This document shows, in pieces, positions 53,571 through 61,133 of a DNA stretch of 64,000 nt. The notes under the pieces were generated by a model. That model had not been told where the DNA came from. It was given only the letters and a program-made list of their open reading frames with translations, and ran no database searches. Source of the DNA: Pseudomonas sp. NBRC 111124 (GTDB taxonomy: Bacteria; Pseudomonadota; Gammaproteobacteria; Pseudomonadales; Pseudomonadaceae). The stretch is from NCBI RefSeq assembly GCF_001320245.1, contig NZ_BCBA01000023.1:1-64000 (forward strand), given 5' to 3'. Numbering within the stretch: position 1 is the stretch's first letter; each line of letters opens with the position of its first letter. The position numbers and the translations under genes are program-made.

Positions 53571-54278
53571 CTACCAGCCGAGGGTCTCCTTCAGGAAAGG
53601 GATGGTCAGCTTGCGCTGGGCCTGCAGGGAGGCTTGGTCCAGGCGCTCGAGCAGGTCGAACAGCGCGCTCATGCTGCGCGTGCCACGGGTCAGGATGAAA
53701 TGACCGACTTCGTCAGTCAGATGCAGGCCGCGACGCGAAGCACGCAGCTGCAGGGCACGCAGCTTGTCCTCATCGGACAGGCCGCGCATCTGGAACACCA
53801 GCGCCAGGGTCAGGCGTGACTTGAGGTCGGGCAGCTTGATCGGCAGTTCACGGGGCGAAGCGGAGGCCGCCAGCAGCAGGCGGCGGCCGCTGTCTCGCAG
53901 GCGGTTGAACAGGTGGAACATCGCCTCTTCCCAGTCCGCCTTGCCGGCAATCACGTGCAGGTCGTCGATGCACACCAGTTCGTACTGAGCCAGATAGTCG
54001 AGCAGCTCCACACCGCGATCGAGCAACTGCGCCAGGGGCAGGTACACAGCGGCTTCGCCGCGCTGCTGGAAGCGATGGGTAGCCGCCTGTAGCAGGTGGC
54101 TGCGCCCGACGCCCTGCTTGCCCCACAGGTAGATGAGGCTCTCGGTCCAGCCGGCGTCGGCTTCGCACAGCCGCTCGACATAGCCCAACGCCGCAGCATT
54201 GGCGCCCGGATAGTAGTTGATGAAGGTGGCGTCATCGCGCAGGCGCACACCCAGGGGCAACTGGATCGGTGGTTTCAT
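53571..54278 (-). CDS. hda: DnaA regulatory inactivator Hda
   Basis: A 235-aa AAA+ protein related to DnaA domain III. It begins MKPPIQLPLGVRL, whose QLPL is a sliding-clamp-binding motif. Walker A is present as WGKQGVGRSHLLQA (Lys replaced by Arg at the usual position) and Walker B as ELVCIDDLHVIAG; the C-terminal sensor is TRGTRSMSALFDLLERLD. With DNA-loaded clamp it promotes hydrolysis of DnaA-ATP after initiation. The start at 54278 is chosen for the clamp motif. It is transcribed in the same direction as the AI-2E-type permease, 152 bp downstream of it. Confidence 0.95.
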   Translation of the reverse strand: MKPPIQLPLGVRLRDDATFINYYPGANAAALGYVERLCEADAGWTESLIYLWGKQGVGRSHLLQAATHRFQQRGEAAVYLPLAQLLDRGVELLDYLAQYELVCIDDLHVIAGKADWEEAMFHLFNRLRDSGRRLLLAASASPRELPIKLPDLKSRLTLALVFQMRGLSDEDKLRALQLRASRRGLHLTDEVGHFILTRGTRSMSALFDLLERLDQASLQAQRKLTIPFLKETLGW

Positions 54279-54430
54279 GCTCGCGGGCGGTCTACAGGAC
54301 CGCAGGGGGCCTTTGGTGAACAATGTGCAAAGTCTATACCCGCATTGCCAGGCGCACAATCATGCAGGCGGATAGCGCAAGCAAAATCAACGAGTTGCGC
54401 TGTTACGGGGCTGCATGGCAGCCCCTTTGC

Positions 54431-55504
54431 TCACAGATCCGGGTCGACATCCCCGGCATACATGTCCGATTCCTTGTACAGGTCATGCACATGCCGCAGC
54501 AGTACCATGATCACCGCCGCCACCGGCAACGCCAGCAACACGCCGGTGAAACCAAACAACTCACCGCCAGCGAGAATGGCGAAGATCACCGCTACCGGAT
54601 GCAAACCGATGCGGTCGCCGACTAGCAGCGGCGTAAGTACCATGCCCTCCAGCGCCTGCCCGACCATGAATACGGCGACGATGCCGAGCATCGGATACAG
54701 GTCACCGCCAAACTGGAAGAGCCCGGCCACCAACGCTGCCCCGATGCCAATGATAAAGCCCATGTATGGCACGATGGCCGCCAATCCTGCGAGCATGCCG
54801 ATCAGCAACCCCAGTTCGAGCCCGACCAGCATCAGGCCGGCGGAATAGATGACGCCAAGCGCGAGCATCACCATCAACTGCCCGCGCACGAACGCCCCCA
54901 GTACCTCATGGCATTCGCCAGCCAGGCTCACCACCTGCGGCTCGCGTTGGCGCGGCAGCAGACCGCGCAGCTTGGCCATCATCAGGTCCCAATCGCGCAG
55001 CAGGTAGAAGCCCACCACCGGGATCAGCACCATGTTGGCCAGCCAGGCAATCAGTGCCAGGCTCGAGGCGGTGGCATGGGACAACAGCATGCCGACGATG
55101 TCGGTGGTCTGGCCCATGTGCTCGCCGATGGCAGCCTTGATCTTGTCGAACTTCCAGAAGCCATCGGCCAGGCCCAGGCGGCCCTGCACCCAGGGCAGCG
55201 CCACATGCTCGAGCCAGTCGAGCATCTGCGGCGCCAGTTCGTACAGACGCAGCAGCTGCTTGGCCAGCAACGGCACCAGTACCAACAGCAGGGCCATCAG
55301 CACCAGGGTGAAGAGGCCGAACACCACCACCACGCCCCAGGTACGCGACAGGCCCAGGCGTTCAAGGCGGTCGACCAGCGGGTCGGCCAGGTAGGCCAGC
55401 AGGATGCCGACCAGGAACGGCGTAAGAATGTTGTGCAGGCTATAGAGAAGCACGGCGATCAGCAGTGCAGCGCCCCAGCCGATCCAGCGACGCATGTCAG
55501 TCAT
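54431..55504 (-). CDS. AI-2E/PerM-family transporter
   Basis: A 357-aa membrane protein of the AI-2 exporter superfamily (PerM). Visible are the N-terminal helices (WIGWGAALLIAVLLYSLHNI, FLVGILLAYLADPLVDRL), a middle soluble segment, and the C-terminal PYMGFIIGIGAALVAGLF and VLTPLLVGDRIGLHPVAVI motifs. Members export autoinducer-2 or act as Na+/H+ antiporters; which applies here is not clear. It is followed by hda and begins 12 bp after the DUF2066 gene, probably as part of one operon. Confidence 0.9.
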   Translation of the reverse strand: MTDMRRWIGWGAALLIAVLLYSLHNILTPFLVGILLAYLADPLVDRLERLGLSRTWGVVVVFGLFTLVLMALLLVLVPLLAKQLLRLYELAPQMLDWLEHVALPWVQGRLGLADGFWKFDKIKAAIGEHMGQTTDIVGMLLSHATASSLALIAWLANMVLIPVVGFYLLRDWDLMMAKLRGLLPRQREPQVVSLAGECHEVLGAFVRGQLMVMLALGVIYSAGLMLVGLELGLLIGMLAGLAAIVPYMGFIIGIGAALVAGLFQFGGDLYPMLGIVAVFMVGQALEGMVLTPLLVGDRIGLHPVAVIFAILAGGELFGFTGVLLALPVAAVIMVLLRHVHDLYKESDMYAGDVDPDL

Positions 55505-55516
55505 CGATAGCGCCCC

Positions 55517-56587
55517 TTACCAACGGAATCGCAGGCCGTCGAACGGCTTGGCAGTGGCAGGTGCAGGCGCGGCTGGCTGGCTTGGTGCAGCACTTGGGTT
55601 GGGCGCAGGGGTGACCGGGGCAGACGGCACCTGCTCGACCGGCACCTCCTGCAGCTTGGCCAGGCCCAGCTGGGCACGCAGTTGCTCGCGATTGCCGGTG
55701 ACCGCATAGGTCAAGGTACCGCCTTCGGCCATCTGCAGGCGTGGGCCATAGGGTTCCAGCACTCGGCTCAGCTCGGCGTAGCGCTGCAGGTTCATGCCTT
55801 GCACCTGCAACTGCAACTGGCTGCTGGCACCGGCCTTGACCACGTAGCGTGGCGCCAGGCGGCTACTGACCGCTAGCATGACTGCGTCCGCCAGGGCAGC
55901 TTGGTCAGCGCCCTCGGCGTTGCCCTGTTCACGCTGGTCGCCCAGCCACAGCTGCCATTTACCTTGCCATTTGCCATCGGCTTCATGGGCGTGCACGGCC
56001 AGCAAGGCATCGGCACCATAGCGCTCGGCAGCCTGACGCAATGGCGCAGGGTCGTTGCTTTCGAGCTGCTTGGCGTTGGCGACCAGTTGCTCCTGCAGAT
56101 CGGCCAGCGGCAGGCGCAACGGCAAGCCTCGGTGCTGGGCAGCGCGGCGCAGCGGCTGGGCGCTTGACTGACCATCACCGACCAGGTTGCTGCCTTCGAC
56201 ACTGTCGTTGAGCCACCAGCCGAGGATGGATGGCCGGTTACTGCCCCACAGCGCCAGGCCGGCTTTGCGCAAGACACTGTCGGTGCTACCGGGATCGAAT
56301 TCGACCTGCACCGACTCTGGCGGCCCGGCCTCGGTGCCGACCTGATTGATGATCTTTTGCGGGTCTTTGCGCAATTCGGCCAACGCCGGGCTCTGCGCCG
56401 CCTTGGGGTCGCCGGTCAGGCGCAGCACCAAGGTTTCGAAGGCCTTGGCAGTAGCTGCGGCACGGGCTTCGGCGCCCTGCCCTTCGACTGGCTCGCGCAC
56501 TTGATAGAGCCCGGAGACGGTTTCGGCCTGCGCGGTAATGCTGGCCAGTGCCAGGCACCCTGCTGCCAGATAATTGAGTAGTCGCAT
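55517..56587 (-). CDS. DUF2066 domain-containing exported protein
   Basis: A 356-aa protein with a signal peptide (MRLLNYLAAGCLALASITAQA) and the DUF2066 domain (LYQVREPVEGQGAEARAAAT, then LVLRLTGD). The C-terminal 25 residues are rich in Pro and Ala before PFDGLRFRW. Its function is unknown. In pseudomonads it regularly lies between purM and the permease-hda genes, and here too it starts the permease-hda unit. It is divergent from purM, 256 bp apart. Confidence 0.9.
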   Translation of the reverse strand: MRLLNYLAAGCLALASITAQAETVSGLYQVREPVEGQGAEARAAATAKAFETLVLRLTGDPKAAQSPALAELRKDPQKIINQVGTEAGPPESVQVEFDPGSTDSVLRKAGLALWGSNRPSILGWWLNDSVEGSNLVGDGQSSAQPLRRAAQHRGLPLRLPLADLQEQLVANAKQLESNDPAPLRQAAERYGADALLAVHAHEADGKWQGKWQLWLGDQREQGNAEGADQAALADAVMLAVSSRLAPRYVVKAGASSQLQLQVQGMNLQRYAELSRVLEPYGPRLQMAEGGTLTYAVTGNREQLRAQLGLAKLQEVPVEQVPSAPVTPAPNPSAAPSQPAAPAPATAKPFDGLRFRW

Positions 56588-56843
56588 GGGGGGATTCCTG
56601 TCCGGTTGCGCTTGAAGCATGTGGTTTGCAGCTTATACAGAAGGTGGCCTATCAACCACCCGCACACCTTTTTCAGCAATTAACCGCCCTGCCCGTCGGC
56701 CTGAGGATGGCCGCTGCACGGCAACCCTGATAAAATCGCGCGCCTTCACAGACCACTGACGTTTCAGGCAGCCGCCGCTTCCCAGCCGGCCTTGGCCGTC
56801 ATGGTCGTTTCTACGAATCCCTCCCTCTTAAAGGCCTGGATCA

Positions 56844-57902
56844 ATGAGCAAGCAACCCTCCCTGAGCTACAAGGACGCCGGTGTAGACATCGACGCCGGC
56901 GAAGCACTGGTCGAACGCATCAAGGGCGTGGCAAAACGCACCGCACGCCCTGAAGTCATGGGTGGCCTGGGTGGCTTCGGCGCCCTCTGCGAGATCCCGG
57001 CCGGCTACAAGCAGCCGGTGCTGGTCTCCGGCACCGACGGCGTCGGCACCAAGCTGCGCCTGGCGCTGAACCTGAACAAGCACGACAGCATCGGCCAGGA
57101 CCTGGTCGCCATGTGCGTCAACGACCTGGTGGTCTGCGGCGCCGAGCCGCTGTTCTTCCTCGACTACTACGCCACCGGCAAGCTGAATGTCGACGTCGCC
57201 GCCACCGTGGTCACCGGCATCGGCGCCGGCTGTGAACTGGCTGGCTGCTCCCTGGTCGGCGGCGAAACCGCCGAAATGCCAGGCATGTACGAAGGCGAAG
57301 ACTACGACCTGGCCGGCTTCTGCGTCGGCGTGGTGGAAAAGGCCGAGATCATCGATGGCTCCAAGGTTGCCACCGGTGACGCACTGATCGCCCTGCCATC
57401 CTCCGGCCCGCACTCCAACGGCTACTCGCTGATCCGCAAGATCCTCGAAGTGTCCGGCACCGACATCGGGAACACCCAGCTCGACGGCAAGCCGCTGACC
57501 GACCTGCTGATGGCGCCGACCCGCATCTACGTCAAGCCATTGCTGCAGCTGATCAAGAACACCGGCGCAGTCAAGGCCATGGCCCACATCACCGGTGGTG
57601 GCCTGCTGGACAACATCCCGCGCGTACTGCCGAAGAATGCCCAGGCCGTGGTTGACGTGGCCAGCTGGCAGCGCCCGGCGGTGTTCGACTTCCTGCAGGC
57701 AAAAGGCAACGTCGACGAGCACGAAATGCACCGTGTCCTGAACTGCGGCGTCGGCATGGTCATCTGCGTAGCCCAGGATCAGGTCGAAGCGGCCCTGAAC
57801 GAACTGCGCGCCGCCGGTGAGCAGCCTTGGGTCATCGGCCACATCGCCGAAGCCGCCGAAGGCGCCGCCCAGGTCGAACTGCAGAACCTCAAGGCACACT
57901 GA
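56844..57902 (+). CDS. purM: Phosphoribosylformylglycinamidine cyclo-ligase PurM
   Basis: A 352-aa AIR synthetase of the purine pathway, converting FGAM to AIR with ATP. Conserved segments: [19 protein letters not shown] near residue 10, [18 protein letters not shown] near 55, [20 protein letters not shown] near 133 and [17 protein letters not shown] near 248. Its stop overlaps the purN start (TGATG). Confidence 0.97.
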   Translation: MSKQPSLSYKDAGVDIDAGEALVERIKGVAKRTARPEVMGGLGGFGALCEIPAGYKQPVLVSGTDGVGTKLRLALNLNKHDSIGQDLVAMCVNDLVVCGAEPLFFLDYYATGKLNVDVAATVVTGIGAGCELAGCSLVGGETAEMPGMYEGEDYDLAGFCVGVVEKAEIIDGSKVATGDALIALPSSGPHSNGYSLIRKILEVSGTDIGNTQLDGKPLTDLLMAPTRIYVKPLLQLIKNTGAVKAMAHITGGGLLDNIPRVLPKNAQAVVDVASWQRPAVFDFLQAKGNVDEHEMHRVLNCGVGMVICVAQDQVEAALNELRAAGEQPWVIGHIAEAAEGAAQVELQNLKAH

Positions 57903-58555
57903 TGCCGAGCAAGCCCTGCAATGTAGTGGTACTGCTGTCGGGTTCCGGCAGCAACCTGCAAGCCTTGATCGACAGTTGTCACGCGCAGGACAGCCCGGTG
58001 CGCATCGCCGCGGTGGTCTCCAACCGCGCCGATGCCTATGGCCTGCAACGGGCCCAGGCGGCCGGTATCGACACCGTGGTGCTCGACCACACCCAGTTCG
58101 ACGGCCGTGAAGCCTTCGATGCCGCGCTGATAGCGCGCATCGACGGCTTTGCCCCGGACCTGGTCGTGCTGGCCGGCTTCATGCGTATCCTCAGTGGCGG
58201 CTTCGTGCGCCACTATGAGGGCCGCCTGCTCAACATTCATCCGTCGCTGCTGCCCCGCTACAAGGGCCTGCATACCCACCGTCGGGCGCTGGAGGCAGGT
58301 GACGCCGAGCATGGCTGCAGTGTGCACTTCGTCACCGAGGAACTCGATGGCGGGCCTCTGGTCGTACAGGCTGTAATACCGGTACTGTCTGATGACACGG
58401 TGGAAAGCCTGGCCCAACGGGTCCACCATCAGGAACACCAAATCTACCCGCTGGCGGTGCACTGGTTTGCCCAAGGGCGCTTGCGCCTGGGCGAACAGGG
58501 TGCATTACTGGATGACAAACCGCTGCCGGCCAGTGGTCACTTGATCCGACCCTAG
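57902..58555 (+). CDS. purN: Phosphoribosylglycinamide formyltransferase PurN
   Basis: A 217-aa 10-formyl-THF-dependent GAR transformylase. Signatures: VVLLSGSGSNLQALID near residue 8, VVLAGFMRILSGGFV near 82, the catalytic Asn-His region in LLNIHPSLLPRYKGLHTHRR near 104, and GCSVHFVTEELDGGPLVVQA with the catalytic Asp. The start at 57902 is fixed by the overlap with purM. Confidence 0.97.
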   Translation: MPSKPCNVVVLLSGSGSNLQALIDSCHAQDSPVRIAAVVSNRADAYGLQRAQAAGIDTVVLDHTQFDGREAFDAALIARIDGFAPDLVVLAGFMRILSGGFVRHYEGRLLNIHPSLLPRYKGLHTHRRALEAGDAEHGCSVHFVTEELDGGPLVVQAVIPVLSDDTVESLAQRVHHQEHQIYPLAVHWFAQGRLRLGEQGALLDDKPLPASGHLIRP

Positions 58556-58563
58556 GAGAATTT

Positions 58564-59274
58564 ATGCGTCGCGCCCTGCTATTGGCTCTCGCCGTGCTCG
58601 CCCTGCCGCTCCAGGCAGCTGACCTCAAGCCGTTCTCGGCCAGCTACACCGCCGACTGGAAGCAACTGCCCATGAGCGGCACCGCCGAGCGCAGCCTGGT
58701 GAAGAACAAGGACGGCAGCTGGAACCTTGATTTCAAGGCCTCCATGATGATCGCCAGCCTGACCGAGCAAAGCACCCTGCGCATGGACAACGACACCCTG
58801 CTGCCGCAGAAGTACCACTTCGAGCGTGGCGGTTTGGGCAAGGCCAAGACCGTCGACCTGACCTTCGACTGGAACAGCAAGAAAATCACTGGCACCGACC
58901 GCAAGGACCCCATCAGCCTGCCGCTCAACCGCGGCGTGCTGGACAAGTCCTCTTACCAGCTTGCCCTGCAGCACGATGTGGCAGCAGGCAAGAAGAGCAT
59001 GACCTACCAGGTGGTCGATGGCGACGAGATCGACAATTACGACTTCCGCGTGCTCGGCACAGAGAAGATCACGACCAAGACCGGCCAGGTCGAGGCGGTG
59101 AAGGTCGAGCGCGTGCGCGCCCCAAGCCAGAACAAGCGCGTCACCGAGCTGTGGTTCGCCAAGGACTGGGACTACTTGCTGGTGCAGCTGCGCCAGGTCG
59201 AAACCGATGGCAAAGAGTACGTGATCGTGCTGCAGGAAGGCACGGTCGATGGCAAGACGGTCAAGGGTAACTGA
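58564..59274 (+). CDS. DUF3108 domain-containing exported protein
   Basis: A 236-aa protein with a signal peptide (MRRALLLALAVLALPLQA, cut before ADLKPF) and a beta-rich DUF3108 domain (FSASYTADWKQLPMSGTAER, WFAKDWDYLLVQLRQVE). It starts 8 bp after purN and probably shares its transcript, ending at the terminator at 59299. The function is unknown; the fold may resemble lipid-binding beta barrels. Confidence 0.9.
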   Translation: MRRALLLALAVLALPLQAADLKPFSASYTADWKQLPMSGTAERSLVKNKDGSWNLDFKASMMIASLTEQSTLRMDNDTLLPQKYHFERGGLGKAKTVDLTFDWNSKKITGTDRKDPISLPLNRGVLDKSSYQLALQHDVAAGKKSMTYQVVDGDEIDNYDFRVLGTEKITTKTGQVEAVKVERVRAPSQNKRVTELWFAKDWDYLLVQLRQVETDGKEYVIVLQEGTVDGKTVKGN

Positions 59275-59298
59275 TCCACTGCAGCCCTTGATATCTGG

Positions 59299-59326
59299 AG
59301 CCCCGCCCTGTGCGGGGCTTCTTTTT
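59299..59326 (+). terminator. Terminator of the purMN-DUF3108 operon
   Basis: AGCCCCG-CCCTGTG-CGGGGCT stem followed by TCTTTTT. Confidence 0.9.
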
Positions 59327-59336
59327 GCCCGGCTTT

Positions 59337-59354
59337 CATGAAACTTGTTTCATG
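59337..59354. promoter_or_regulatory. PsrA-box-like palindrome
   Basis: CATGAAAC-TT-GTTTCATG has perfect 8-bp arms. It contains GAAAC-N2-GTTTC, which fits the (G/C)AAAC-N2-4-GTTT(G/C) consensus of PsrA, a fatty-acid-responsive regulator in Pseudomonas. It lies about 40 bp before a possible -10 (TATAAA, 59391-59396). Confidence 0.55.
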
Positions 59355-59400
59355 GCTGTTTTATTTACTTAGCCTGCTAACAAACTCTATAAAGGGGTTG

Positions 59401-59417
59401 TGCGACACAGTGTCGCA
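59401..59417. promoter_or_regulatory. Perfect 17-bp palindrome in the leader of the 60-aa gene
   Basis: TGCGACAC-A-GTGTCGCA has 8-bp arms around one base, 27 bp before the start codon of the gene at 59444. It may be an operator for an unknown dimeric repressor or a leader hairpin. Confidence 0.55.
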
Positions 59418-59443
59418 GCCAACTCAAGCAGTGGAGTTTACCG

Positions 59444-59626
59444 ATGACAGTCCAAGTAACCGAACGCGACGAATCGAAAATGTCCCACGAAGGCCTGGCC
59501 GCTGGCGTGCGGATCTGGGACGTGCACCAACAAGGCCAGCTGGTAGGCATGTTCCACCAGGAACATGAAGCGCACCAGTACCGGGCAGAGCTCGAAGCGC
59601 TGGAAAGCCAGCGCACCACGCAATAA
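59444..59626 (+). CDS. 60-aa hypothetical protein under double palindrome control
   Basis: A small, strongly charged soluble protein (MTVQVTERDESKMSHEG, VRIWDVHQQGQLVGMF, then a His/Glu-rich helix EHEAHQYRAELEALES). No family recognised. It has its own terminator 15 bp downstream, and two perfect palindromes lie upstream (59337-59354, 59401-59417), so it looks like a dedicated regulated gene. GTGGAGTTTACCG before the ATG provides GGAG at about 8 bases. The composition fits a small regulator or adaptor. Confidence 0.75.
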   Translation: MTVQVTERDESKMSHEGLAAGVRIWDVHQQGQLVGMFHQEHEAHQYRAELEALESQRTTQ

Positions 59627-59640
59627 CACCCTCTTCCAAT

Positions 59641-59667
59641 AAAAAACCCCGCCTTGGCGGGGTTTTT
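59641..59667. terminator. Bidirectional terminator
   Basis: AAAAAACCCCGCC-TT-GGCGGGGTTTTT, a 9-bp stem with A and T runs on both sides, separating the 60-aa gene from the convergent DUF2058 gene. Confidence 0.93.
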
Positions 59668-59672
59668 CGTGC

Positions 59673-60212
59673 TTACCACATCAGGTCGTCTGGGATTTTG
59701 TAGGCCGCGTACGGATCGTCCTCGTCCGCCTCCTCGACATGGGTATTGAGCAGCAGGATACGGCTCGGGTCGCGTTCCTGAATCTTCACTGCCGCCTCGC
59801 GCGGGATCACTTCGTAGCCACCGGCATGCGACACAACGGCCAGCGCGCCGTTGCTCAGGCGGGTGCGCATCAGGGCGTTGACGGCAATACGCTTGACCTT
59901 CTTGTCGTCGACGAAGTTGTAATAGTCCTCGGTATTGAGCTTGGGCAGTCGGGTGGCTTCGATCAACTGCTTGATCTGCGCCACACGGGCCTTCTGCTCG
60001 GCCTTTTCCTGCTGCTGGCGATTCAGCTCCTGGTCGCGCTTGGCTTTCTCGGCCATGGCTTCCTTGGCAATGCGCTGCTGGCTGTCGTCGACTTCGACCT
60101 GGCCTTTGTGCTCCATGCGCTTCTGTTTCTTTTCAGCTTTGTTGGTCTGCGAGACCTGTTTCTGGTTGACCAGACCGGCTTTGAGCAATTGGTCGCGAAG
60201 GGAAAGGCTCAT
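59673..60212 (-). CDS. DUF2058 family protein (YaiL-like)
   Basis: A 179-aa protein. The N-terminal half is a highly charged helix, probably a coiled coil (KAEKKQKRMEHKGQVEVDD to about residue 85). The C-terminal half is globular (NFVDDKKVKRIAVNALMR, GYEVIPREAAVKIQERDP). The family is often described as nucleoprotein- or polysome-associated. It lies 26 bp downstream of mazG on the same strand and may share its transcript. Confidence 0.9.
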   Translation of the reverse strand: MSLSLRDQLLKAGLVNQKQVSQTNKAEKKQKRMEHKGQVEVDDSQQRIAKEAMAEKAKRDQELNRQQQEKAEQKARVAQIKQLIEATRLPKLNTEDYYNFVDDKKVKRIAVNALMRTRLSNGALAVVSHAGGYEVIPREAAVKIQERDPSRILLLNTHVEEADEDDPYAAYKIPDDLMW

Positions 60213-60238
60213 GAATATTCACTCACTTATGCATCAGC

Positions 60239-61072
60239 TCAGCCGCAGCTGGGCAGGTTCTTTTCCTGACGCTTGGCTTCGCCCCACAGGGCGTCCAGCT
60301 CGTCAAGGTTACAGTGTTCAATCGGCCTGCCGCTGTTGCGCAATGCCTGTTCGATGAAGCGGAAACGTCGCTCGAACTTGCGGTTGGCGCGGCGCAGGGC
60401 GTTTTCCGGGTCTTGCTTGAGGTGGCGGGCGAGGTTCACAGCAGCGAACAGCAGGTCGCCGACTTCATCTTCAAGGGCGTCGGCATCGTTGTCGGCCATG
60501 GCCTGCAACACTTCGTCGAGTTCCTCGCGCACCTTGTCCAGCACCGGCAGTGCCGCTGGCCAGTCGAAGCCGACGGTGGCCGCGCGCTTCTGCAGTTTGG
60601 CTGCACGCGACAGCGCCGGCAATGCCGCCGGTACGTCATCGAGCAGCGACAGCTGTTCAGGGGTGCTTTTCTCGGCGCGCTCCTCGGCCTTGATCTCCTC
60701 CCAGCGTGACTTGACCTGGGCCTCGTTCAGGCTAGGGGTGTCCAGTGGCGCATACAATTCGCCAGTCGGGAATACATGGGGGTGACGACGGATCAGCTTG
60801 CGGGTGATGCTGTCGACCACGCCATCGAACTCGAAGCGCCCTTCTTCCCGGGCCAGTTGGCTGTAGTAGACCACCTGAAACAACAGGTCGCCAAGCTCGC
60901 CCTGCAGGTGCTCGAAATCACCGCGCTCGATAGTGTCGGCGACTTCGTAAGCTTCTTCGATGGTGTGCTGGACGATGCTCGCATAGTTCTGCTTCAGGTC
61001 CCACGGGCAGCCGTACTGCGGATCGCGCAACCGGGCCATGAGGTGCAGCAGGTCTTCGAGGGTGTAGGTCAT
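60239..61072 (-). CDS. mazG: Nucleoside triphosphate pyrophosphohydrolase MazG
   Basis: A 277-aa tandem MazG-domain enzyme that hydrolyses NTPs to NMP and pyrophosphate. The first domain begins LLHLMARLRDPQYGCPWDL and contains EEAYEVADTIE and the metal-binding GELGDLLFQVVYYSQLA. The second has EELDEVLQAM and DEVGDLLFAAVNLARHL. In E. coli MazG lowers ppGpp; here, as there, it lies directly downstream of relA, with 61 bp and a REP-like hairpin between. Confidence 0.95.
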   Translation of the reverse strand: MTYTLEDLLHLMARLRDPQYGCPWDLKQNYASIVQHTIEEAYEVADTIERGDFEHLQGELGDLLFQVVYYSQLAREEGRFEFDGVVDSITRKLIRRHPHVFPTGELYAPLDTPSLNEAQVKSRWEEIKAEERAEKSTPEQLSLLDDVPAALPALSRAAKLQKRAATVGFDWPAALPVLDKVREELDEVLQAMADNDADALEDEVGDLLFAAVNLARHLKQDPENALRRANRKFERRFRFIEQALRNSGRPIEHCNLDELDALWGEAKRQEKNLPSCG

Positions 61073-61097
61073 TTAAGCAGGTCCTTCGGTGGAGACT

Positions 61098-61119
61098 CTT
61101 CGCGGGTAAACCCGCGAAG
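61098..61119. repeat. Short REP-like palindrome
   Basis: CTTCGCGGG-TAAA-CCCGCGAAG in the relA-mazG gap; it has the REP core without the long arms. It could attenuate expression of mazG relative to relA. Confidence 0.7.
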
Positions 61120-61133
61120 GCCGCGCCGCGGTC

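Noticed and set aside
59401-59430. The TGTCGC sequence in the 17-bp palindrome as an ArgR site.
   Set aside because: The remembered consensus needs AA eight bases after TGTCGC; here it reads CA, so the match is incomplete.
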